64,000 nucleotides of DNA from Lingula anatina. Taxonomy: Eukaryota; Brachiopoda; Lingulata; Lingulida; Lingulidae. The DNA is taken from positions 174,451 to 238,450 of the forward strand of contig NW_019775611.1 in the NCBI RefSeq assembly GCF_001039355.2, given 5' to 3'. The notes beneath the pieces were generated by a model that was given only the letters and a program-made list of their open reading frames with translations, was not told the DNA's origin and did not search any database. Every line of letters begins with the position of its first letter. Within the stretch, counting starts at the first letter, position 1. The position numbers were made by a program, and so were the translations under genes. Below, piece by piece: positions 49,200-61,100 of the stretch.

Positions 49200-52100
49200 C
49201 ACATACACTTTAGGCATTTAGAACAAGTTGCTGCACATAAACCCCTAATAGACACTGAATAGATTTCCATGGGGATTAGTTTTCCAGTAGGTCAGCCATA
49301 TTTGATCTGCGGATTTCTTAGTTCATCGATCAACTTTGGTTTTGAATGCAGCCTCACAATATCTTATATTTTTTCTACAGGTCCAGTGATAGTGATTCAG
49401 AGTCGGACGATCCTGAAGTCCCACCAGTCAAAGAACCCAAGCCGAAGAAGAAGAAAAAGAGGAAATCCAAGAAACAAAAAGAAAGTTTCCACCGCCCCAA
49501 GAATCTCACCCCTGAAGTGATCCCCGAGAGCAGAAAGAAGACAAAGTCTGTGGTCGAGTTTGACAGGCCTAAGAGTGCAGTAAGTTTTGGGGAAAAAACA
49601 AACGTCATTATTACATTCATTTCCATGTTTTGTCCTTGCAGGTTGAAATGAGCAGTACTTGAACACTGTTCAACAATTTCTGAAGAATTTCTTGGATGAC
49701 GGAATGAATGAAGATATGGATTCAGGCAGACTCTCCTCTATTAATTCCTTTGACACTTTTCTTGTTAGCCTAAAAGCATGTCATAGCATTTACCCTAGTT
49801 CCTCTTGAGCATGATCAGGATTCTATTGTCAATATCTCATACCTAGTTGTTAACAACTCATCAATGAAAAGGCTTATAAATATTTTGTTATTTCCAATTT
49901 CCATCCATCTCTACACTGGCAGGTGTAAGATCTTGCAGTCGTGTTCACTATCAGTTCAATTAAAACCTGCTGTCTTTGGGCAGTTTCAGGTCTGAATTGC
50001 TCTGGTTGTGAATGTCACTATTTATAACCAGTTCAGGTTTTAGTGTGCTAGATCTAACTGTTGAATTAAATTCAGTATCATGATAGTTGATTAGTTATTT
50101 CTTTGATTATTACTAGTAAAACCAAGGCCGCATTCACAACAACAGACTAACAGATCCTCAGATCAAATATGACCAACCCACTTAAGTGCTTGTCACTTTA
50201 TCCCTACAGGGAATCTGTTCAGTGTCTATTACGGTTATGCAACAAGGTTTTGAGTGGGTCACCATATTTGATCTGTAAATCTGTTAGTTTGCTGTTGTGG
50301 ATGTTGTCTGCAAATGATAACCAGTAACTAGAATATGTAACACGTGTCTAGTTGACATGTCGCAAACTTAAAACTGTTTAGTAACATTGTGATTGTTATG
50401 TATATTTATTATAGTTATATAGTACACTGTTAGAGGTGTATAATTGTAGAACGAATGGAAATTTCATCTGCTGTTTTCTATAGACAGATAATTTGAATGC
50501 AGTCTTTGTTTGATATCATTTACTAAATGGATTTCTTAGACCTAATTGTTTCATTTTAGATCTTACCAGTTGATCTTTTAAATTATTGAAATATTAACTA
50601 CCTTACTATCTAATAGTCTGAAGTTGATATTACTGTGCTCACACTACCTTGGTTTAATTTTGGCACTGACTAAAATAAAGATTTTTAAAAATATCTTTTG
50701 CTGAAAAACACGCAAATTAATATGTGTTCTTTTCTATATATGCTATCCATAGCAATTTCACCAAAAAAGGCACTATATTTTAGTTGAAAACAATTTTATT
50801 GTCAGTTGGTGTCCAAAGAAAACCATGCTACATTGAACAATGAGCTCAGTAAGGAGATACAGATTACCAGCTCTTAATTCATTTAACGCTCCCTAGATGT
50901 CACCTTTGTTTCTCCTTTCTTGTAGGCGCTTCCCGCTATTCACACGCCTCGTAACAGTGCAGACGAGGTGAAACGCTCCAAGAAGCAGGTATTGCCGTTT
51001 GCGCTTTGCAAGAAATACGAGCTGAATGCGGCGGGTGAACCCGCGGATGATAAGCTTAAACGGTCCAGAAAGGTGGATGCTTGTGCGTGCATGCATGCGT
51101 GCCTGTATAACTCGTGTTTTCAATTCATGCCTGTTTGTGTATGCTAATGAGTGCGCATGATACGCTAACTGCATGGTATTGCCTTGTGGAAATGCATGTC
51201 ATAGAGGCTAATGTAATATGTATGAAGCTCTAACGTGAAGTTGTCAATATGCATTGAAGCACTCATCTCATTTTCATCTTACATAATATTGACATAATAT
51301 TACAAGAAACTAATTGTTGATGGTTTTATTGAGGCATTGTTGGCATACTGCGAATAACTTTTTTGTTTTTGATTTGAAAAAAATAGTAATAATTTTAGCT
51401 AAAAGCTAGATGAATGTTTTAAATGAAAAGCCAATAATTGATTAATACAAATTGTGCAGTGTTTGCTATTTCAAGTGACACTTGCTTTAACAGAAAGGGG
51501 ACAAGATTGGATTAATTTTTTCAGCTGGTTAAAAGTCATATAGTTAGCTAATAGAATATTTAAGTCTGAATATGATCATTGTTCTTTGCAAAATATTTAT
51601 GATTTTGATCATGTAAAGTGATGTTATATGTTGAAAATAGCTTCTGGTTGAATGAATGCTAGTTACTGTGAATGTGAAATAGACACATATATTGATTTAT
51701 ACACATATACTGATGTATATGAACAACATTTGATGTACACATTCCTATACAGATGGTATTATCATATTGTCTTTTGGATATTTGCAATATACCTGATGTT
51801 ATTCACTTAGCACCTTCGTCGTCACTCTGAACCTACGGCAAAGCCCACACGACCAATCACTGTCCCACTAATCACTGTAGAGTCATGTGACAGTGAAGAT
51901 GACCTTGAACTTTACGCCCAAGAAGCCTGCGAAAGCTCGGAACTGATCGCTGCTTTAAAACCGCTTGGATCTGAAATATCAACCCCTGCACCACCCTTAG
52001 CACCTGCAAAACCTTTCCTCGCCCTGTCGCGACAAGATGTTGCTTTCAAATCTCCAAAAAAGGAGAACCGTCAGTGGAGGCACAGTTATATGGTGGAGAT

Positions 52101-55100
52101 TCCCCAGGTGAATCATGGGAATGAGAAGTTTGTTTACGAAACCCAAAAGCCGAGGCTGCAGTCTGCTGAAGGAAACTCAGAAGTGAAAATGAAGGTTGAT
52201 TATAATATGGGTGCAAGTTAGACGTGTCTATTTTTATATCTTTTGATGTCCAAGCTGTCCATTGAAGAGATACTTGAATTTTAACTAGACGTGGATTTTA
52301 TCTTTCCCTTTTTAGTGAAACATTTTTTTATTCAGAAGATTTTTTTTCTGATTTCTTTGAGATTTGTTTCTGTATTCCTTAATTCTGTATAACATCTGAC
52401 TTTTTAAGAATGATGGTTTTTCATTTCCCCTCGTCATTCTCAAATTATGATCAAGTATAAAATTGCTTTTACTGTTTTTACGGGGATGACCAGTTTTTTT
52501 AAATTTACCTGACATTTTTAAGCATTATATTATAGTGATATATATTCATAATATATGAAACATTTTACTGACCAGGTATTGCTTTTAATTCTTTAATACA
52601 TCTTTGTTCCTAATAGTTGTAGACTTTTCTTGTAGAAATCTATAGATTCAAATATCTGAGTGTTTAGATTGAAGACTGATTTGTTTTTTCATCTCTTCTT
52701 TTTTAACCACCCTTTCTGCTGTACATAGATGTCTCATAGATATTCCACCAATATTACTTATTCATGGCAGCATTAAGAAAGGTCTGTATAGCCATGATAT
52801 AGTTTTGCCTTCAAGTTGGCTTCTCGTTCTTATACAGCTGGCTACTCTTTATCTGGGCTCTATCTAGGATGTTATTCCAGCCAAATGGCTGACAAATTTT
52901 AGTCAAATCATTTTTGAAGTAAAAGAAAATGGTGAAATGTTTTACTTTACACTAAGCTGCATTATAGTCTGTAAATATTTGGCTAAAATTACCATTCATC
53001 TATTTGCAGAAAGAAAAAAAGATAAAACATTTTGTATTTTCCTCAAACATATTATGGCATGCTTAGCATTTTGGTAGAATAACCATTATTCTATGTTGAC
53101 AAAAGAAAAGGAAAACTTTTTTTTTGACTAGGTGCACTTCACTAGTCAGAGGCCAGATTGCTATAAGTGCATTTCTATGCTGTGGCTTTATCTGAAATTG
53201 TATGTGGTTATCGACTAGAACTGGTGATAGTCTGAGTGATGTCATCAGGCGACTCTGTTTGATAGCATATAGGGTGCTTCATCATACTCCAGTACCACAT
53301 TGCAGCATCTGTTCAATGTTCTTACCATATGAACAGACCCATTCTTTTAAGCTTTTTATAAATTGATTTTTTCCTATTAAGCTGAGTTAATTGGCTTACA
53401 TGCGTGTATGCTCTTAAAGAAGTGAAATTCTTTCAGTTAATCTGTGCATGTAGCATGATAGTGTACATTGAAAGCTATGCATGTTGTTGTAAGAAGGAAT
53501 AAAATACCACACACCAAATCTTCTTGGCCTTTATATACATATTGTAAACATGATGTAAGAGCTTTATAGTATTTACATTAGATTTGTTTAGCTGATTGTT
53601 TTAACAGTTACTAACTTAGAAACCCTTCTTTTTTCTGTCTTTTCTGCATTTAGATAGTAGGCTTGCAGCTTGCATATGACCACATGGCGCAACAAGACCG
53701 CATGTCTTCATCAGCCGCAAGATTTACTAACATTGATACCTCCCTCTCTGTGCTACATCAGAAAGTCTTCACAATGTTTCCAGACAGAGGAAACGGGGGA
53801 ACCTGGCGTGTGCCTCCAGGGTTTAATTTTCAGCATTTTGCAGCTGCAAAAACTAAGTTACAGGAAGGTGCTTCTGATCGTAAAAGTATAAAAACTCGTT
53901 CTTCCGTTGATTTAAGTGGCGTAAAAAATCAATTACACAGGCATAGCTCTGAACCAAGCATTTTGACAGGTGTTGATTTACAGGAGATGCAAAGGGAAAC
54001 AGCTAGCATCCATCCCAAACTGGCCTCTCTCAAACAAGACAAGACCAAGTCTAAATCTCTTGATTCTGCTGTGCCTCCATGCAAGCCTGTCTTGGATGGT
54101 AGTGTCCTCAGGTGGAAAGATGGAAGAAGACGCGGGTCTTTTGCAGAAGAGTGTGCCTTGAGACGAGCAGCGGCTTGTACTGAAAGCCCAGATATGCACT
54201 TATCCAATTCAAACTTGGATGTATCCAAGGTTCCTCCTTATATATCTAAAAGCAGTAGGTCTTCAAAGGAAAAGAAAAAGAAGAATGAGCTACCTAACAG
54301 GGCACCAGTGAAACCAAGAGTAGTCTTTCTGGTTGGAGATGGTGAAGTAAATAGTTGCAGCAGTGCTGACAGTGAATTATAACCATGGAATTTTGCAGAA
54401 GATATTTCACATGAATATATGTTCTTCATCTAGAACTGGAATTGCTTGTAGCTCATATTGTATACATGTTCTCCGTACAGAATTGAAATTGCCTGTACCT
54501 CATATAACGCAGTACGTTTCCCATACATAATTGGAATTGCATATAGCTTATATTGCATATGTTTCCCGCAGAGAATTGGAGCTGCTTATAAGCATTATGG
54601 GGGCAAGACATATCTGTGGTGTACTATATTGCAATCAGTCATTCACAGTCAAGACATGGACTCCAGTATCAGGGATGGATTAAGCTGCATTTTAGGTTTG
54701 AGACTGAAAGTGACATGTCCAAATGGCTTCTGCTTGGTTGAAGAGTTCTAGGATGTCTCTCAGTGCTGGTAGAGAACTGGTTAACAGTAGATAGATGGAT
54801 CCAACTCTTCTCAAATACGATTTACAAAAAAATGGGACCATTTTTTTTTCAGGATATATTATTATTATTGATTTTTAGTAAGTTTTTATCTGAAGTCTTT
54901 GTTTATAAACATTAAATTATAATTTTTGATTGCAACAGATTGCCCTTTCAACACTTGTTTTGATTGTTATTATTATAATGTTTTTAGATTAAATATGTAT
55001 TTTATTATTTTTATATATTATTTGTAGCTGTGTCAGTTTGATATTCATTTTTCATTTATAATTTATTGTTTTTGTTTTGGGAGTCCCCTAAATGTAGTTC

Positions 55101-58100
55101 TGTTATTTATGTGATTATTTTTTAGATCTGCTTTTTGCACATGCTCAAAGTCTGAAGATTTTTAGATTTAAGGACTTTTGCTTTTTCACAGATTTTTTTA
55201 CTGTTTCATAAGATTTTTGCATGAATTTTGGTTGAATGAGTGTGTATCTTTGTATGAGCAAATTCACAGTATTTTTATCAGCATATGAAATTTTAATTTC
55301 AGCACAGTTTTATAGTAGAAGTTTGCACAAATTGTTTAATAATTTAATTCAGATGAATATGATTGTTAATAATGATACTTGCATTCTTTATCAATTTACA
55401 AATTGAAATATTTTTATTGGAGCTTTTTTAATATGAATATAAATGTAAATGAAACCTGCTTGAAAATTTAATTGAAATATTAGAATAGAATGCTATCAAA
55501 CAGATGGTGTTTATTTAAATTCACGACCTCTATATGCTTAAAGAATAACAGACAGTCATTATTGTGATATTAATTCTAAAATTTAAGTTTTAATTTTCTT
55601 GTTACAATTTATTTTTCTAAAAGGTAATATGTTTCATCTCTGTATAATTGCCATGAATACCATTTTTTCACCAGACACCTGTTTTTTCTGTTCCAGCTCA
55701 ACCCCCTCCAGGCCCCCTCCTCCGCCTCCTCTGCCAGGCCAGTCAAGGTGAAGTCAGGGCCTCTGTTTATCAACAGATACGAGGGCAGGAGTAACGGAGG
55801 GATACCGTGTTTCTCTCAAGAAAGGTGCTCTGAAAGAGCCGCCAAGGTAGATTATTGTGCGTGTGCGTGCATGCTTGTTTCTGTGTGTTTGTGCATGCAT
55901 GCATGTTTGTGTATGGTGGTGTGGGAAATTGTGCTTGCATTCTAGGGATTGGAATTTGAGGAACCCAGACTATTAAAAACTCCAGGGATCAAGCATGAAA
56001 TGAATGATTTTTTTTTTCTTGTGCTCAAATCTGTATTGTTGGGAGGGGTATGTGTGTATGTAGAATTGTGTGAGGAAATAAAGTGACACTGAAGAAGGTA
56101 AAAGAGTGAAGGAAGGATAAGTATAAACTTAAGAATTTTTTTCAAAATATAAACTGCAATTTCTTTATTAGTTTTTACATGAGACAACCCATGTTTTTCA
56201 TTCACATCATTCTCGTACTTATTTTAGCGCATGTCAGACATGAGGAAGCGAATGGAAGAAGAAAGACAAAAGGAGTCTTATTACGTGAGTTTAGGTTTAA
56301 TTATTTAGTAGGCCATATTATAGTTGACTGCCATATTGAATTAATTCACTGTTGCCCTGTATGTCAGTGGGTTTATGACAAAATGTAATCAAATTAAATT
56401 TGAATTGTTTATCAAATTGGAATGTGTAGAATATGGAGTAAGGTTTGCAGTATGTCACATGATAAAATCATTCATTGGTCTGCTCTTAGTTGTCTGAAGA
56501 GGCTCGTTACAAGCGTTACATGGCGCTGACCCACACTATGCAGATGCAAAAATACCAGACGCAGGAAGACATAAGACAGACGTTCCACAGCGCAATGTAT
56601 GAGGGACCAATCAAAACGCACTACCATCACGGAGGTATTGAAACTTACATTTACCTTTGTACAGACATGTTTTTATTTATTTTTAATTTTATTGTTATCT
56701 ATTTATTTATTTTTTATTATTATTATTTTTTTTAATTTCTGTTTGTTTGCCATTTTGTACTGTAACCATCTGGTATGTACAATAATTTTTCTTCGATATC
56801 TGTACATTGCCATTTTTGTTGTCTGATTCAACAATATTGCTTTTTTTTTGTGTCAGTACATTTACCAGATGAATGTAATAAGTGTTTGGTATCTGTATAT
56901 TTACCAGCTTCACCGTATGGTCAGCACCACAGTGACCATGATATGTTTGCCTCCTTTACTGTTCAATTATTAATGGAGCTATGTTTGCTTGTCTTTCCCC
57001 AGGAGATTTATCACCCCGTCTCTTGGCGGTGGGGTCACCCGTCTCTCCTAATGGTATCAAGCAGTTTGAAGCAAGGTAAGATAGTATTATTTGTATGCCA
57101 GTATAATCTACATGTAACTTATTGTGATATGGTTATTGATTGACCAAGTTGACTTTATTTATTTCTTATTATTGTATATCAGACAGTAAACATTAAATTT
57201 TTTAAAAAAGTTACTTCTTTTTTGTTCCTATGACAGTCTGATTATGATAGTAATAAGCAAAACTGGCTGTACTTGTTCATTAGTCGCAATGCAAATTATA
57301 GCAACCTGTTTGAATGCCATCTCAGTCAATTATTAATTGGACTGTTAAAGATGGATCATATATTAAAGGAGCAGAATGAATATCCGTGGCACTTTTCACT
57401 TGACATGTGTTATACGATTGTTGTTTCTGTAGTGAGTGAAGTGGTTCTTGTATTTTTTCAATTCAGTGAAGCTAGTGACAGTGACTCATACGTTGATAGT
57501 GCGAGTCCTTGCGTATCCGTGATATCTTCACAGTAATAGAGTATCTTTACCATGGTAACATACCACCTTAGGCTGTGTAAGAACCTGTTAGCTGCATTCA
57601 CATTGGGATTACCTTAAACCCGAATAGGACTTATCTGGATCATTAGTACCACCTACACAGAATTTTCGTCGAAACTCCTTGTATCTCAGTGTTTTGTTTC
57701 AGAGCCTCGTCAGCCAAGATTTACTTGGTTGATTTGGTTAATATTTCTTTCAAGGTCACACTAATATAACGAGCAATGCAAACAAAAATGTTAAAATTTG
57801 TGGGTTATTTGGTGCCATCAAATGGTTTAAAGTCTTTCGGTTTTAAGTCAGCACTGATGTGAATGCAGTAGATGTTGTTGAGTATTGGTGCCAAACACTG
57901 CTGTGGTTGTCGTCATCTTCTTCAAGTTTTGTGTTTTATTTATTATTTATCATATCTTCATATCAATGTATTATAACCATTTGGTTGCTTATTGGTCACC
58001 CATCACATGTCAGTCTTTACCCTTTTCTCGTTGTAGTGAATCTGATTCTCTGAGTGGGTTTGATTCTGACCATCACAACCCCCCAGGGGCAGGGAGTGCT

Positions 58101-61100
58101 GCCCCCCTCCCCCTCAGTGCCCTGTCCACCCCCTATACCAACCGCTGTACCACCCCTCCACCCCCTCTGATCCCCGTCCCCGTGTACCAGCCTCACCAGC
58201 AGCTCATCACCGATGTGGATCCACAGGTTACCAAGTGAGTAGTGTCAAAGACAGTGGGCAGATTCAAACATTGTGCCAGTTGGATTGATCCAACTGTGTG
58301 AGGGATTCTCAATATCCCACTAAAGTACATTAGGTGTAATTGGCTTAATTGTCTGACATGCCTCCTTGAGTAGGTAGTCCACTTGTTTATCACCCCCAAG
58401 CAACTCGCGGAGGCATGTAAGACATTTAAGCAGATTACAGTGATTGCACTTCGGGAGAATCTCCCTCAGAGTTCAATAGAACCAGCTGATATGATGGATT
58501 TATCTGAACACTCCCAAGAACAGAGGCAGTCTGCGGTGTCAGCCATTGGCCTGAGGACTAGCTAGTAGATTTAGTGCCAGACTAGAAAAATCTTGTTAAT
58601 TTTTTAGGTTAATACCAGTACTTATGTGACCAAACTATTGGAAATTGTCATGTTTGTTTTAGATTATTTTCTGTTATCTTTAGATATCATCTTTGAAATG
58701 GCCATTGGCAATTTTGATTCACACTAGTCTTGTAGTTTTGGAAATCTACTTTAGTCTCATTGACCAGTGGGCTGTAAAGTTTAAATCACAGACTGTAGGG
58801 CATCTGTTCTTCAATTGATAATATTTATATCTTAACTAATTTACATGGTTGATTGATATATTAGTGCAGTATCTCAGTCACCTAAAGAAATTCTGACTGA
58901 TAGTCTTCTAAAGTCAGTTTAAAAAAGCAAATCATCCATTTTACTATATAATAGTACCTTTCAAGAAATTTTAAAATCAGGGGCAGATCTGGAGATATTT
59001 TCTGACAGTCTTCCCAATTGCATAATTATTTTTTATTCATCCTCAATTTTTGACTGTCTCCCGACTGAAAAATTAGATGCCCTTCAGTGAAAATTTGAAA
59101 ATTCTGACTGTCTTTGAGAAGACCCAAACGATGGTTGTTATTCGCCAAAATATTCTCAGGATGACAGAGAAGACTGTCTTAACCTTTGACACAGAGTGGT
59201 GCTGTTTTGCACAGTTAAAATAATGAAGAAATTTGGATTGTGTTAACTGACTGATGTATTATAATCTCACTGCATGTTGTGTGAGGGTGCATTTATATCA
59301 GAACTAATTTGAACCAGGGATAAACTGATTGACATCACTAGGTTTAAGGGGACTCTAACAGACAAAATTGTGAGGATCCTTTCAAGGATGTAATGCTTTT
59401 AAAGATTAAAAAATATATATATCCACTCTCAGTGGAATTTTATATTCCGTATTACAGTCTAGATCCCTTGTGATGTCATTTAGTTTGTTCTCCAGACCAA
59501 GTTAATCCTGCTGTGAATGTGACTTTAGCTGTTTGTCTTGGTTATTTCTAATTTTAAGAAAGTTTGTATTAACATTTTAATAACCCAACAGTATAAAAAG
59601 GAATCAATCTCCTTGTAAATTTAATACATTAGAAAGGTATGAGATTGATTATTAAAAAAATTTGAAGCTGGTTTTTCAATAAAATAATATAAAAGGTGGA
59701 GGTGACAGATAGTTTGGCACATGTGCCAACAAATGATATTTCAGAAAATGTACATGTTAGTAGTTGACATTCTATCTGTTCATCTCACTTTTGCTGCAAA
59801 GGACCAAGTATAGGCTCAGCTGGGTGAGTAGAGTCGAGGAGTCCGTCTTGAACCTCCATTGGGGACATGATATTATGGTTTTCAGTTTAGAAGCATTCAG
59901 CTTGGAAGTACCCCAAATTTCCCATGAACTGGTGTGAAAAAAGCTTCTTCATGTGCAAATATCTGTATGGATGTGATATTTACCACTTGAGTAGGCATGT
60001 TTATATATTTGAAGATAAAAAAGCTAGAACACACCAGTCTGAGAAACTCAGGGTACATGGTACTGACCTAAACCAGTAATGGTCTAAATGACATCACCAG
60101 GTGACCAGATTATAGAGAGCTTTCTATTGGATTCCCATCTCATATGAGAACTCTAACACCATATTAATAATTTGGTCATCTGGTACATGGAACACCCTGA
60201 GTTTTGGAGGGTTTCCGAAAATTTGCCTCCATTATCAGCATACCTCAGCCTTTTTCTAGGGCCGCATTCACAAGTAAAGTTGATCCACGAACTAACATAT
60301 TTGTGAATCAAATATGGCTGACCCACTTGAAGGCTTGTGGCATAATCCCCTCAGGGAATCTGTTCAGTATGCATTTGGGGATTTTGTGGCAAGCTTTCGA
60401 GTTGGTCGGTCATATTTGATCCACCAATCTGTTAGTATATGAATCAACTGGCTGTGAGTGTGACCTAGGTAATCCATGAAATAACAAAGGAGACAAAGCA
60501 TACTGGTAATACAGGTGAGATATCAGGAAACTCTGTGACTCATGGTGTTTATTGTCAGTTAGAATAATACTGGTATTGGTCAGTAAGATTCTGAATGCCC
60601 CCTTTTTGACTCTGATAGTTTTCGCTTTATCTGCAGGGGTTTATGCTTCCAGCAAATATACAGTTCATCATTCTAACAGCTTAAGATTATGCATGAACAT
60701 TTCATGCCATCTCTGGCCAAAACTGTCTTTAACCAAATGATTTATCTTAACATGTTTTTGTAGCTCTAGACTACCAAACTGGTATCAATTATGTGACATT
60801 AAATGTAACTGATAACGTCTCAAAGGCATGAGTGTTTTTCATAATTTATAAGAAATTGATATTTGGTCTTCCATAGTCAACATACCCTAATTGCTCAGGA
60901 TATTGTATATTTTAGACTTTTCTGGAATTTTTTTTCCTATAAGTAAATCTCATGTCTGTTTGGTTTGCTTCAGAACAGTACGGTAATTACTGAATAGATT
61001 CAAACAACTAGAAATAATAATTTAACCCTAAATAATTCCTTTCTTGGAAACACTTTTTAGTATTGATTGAAGTCTTGAAAAGTCAAAATTTTTATGACAG

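Noticed and set aside
58383-58565. 60-codon frame with coding-like composition ([12 protein letters not shown])
   Set aside because: Most of it lies in a palindromic family 2 MITE (58261-58510). It starts with TTG and has no splice sites in the right phase.
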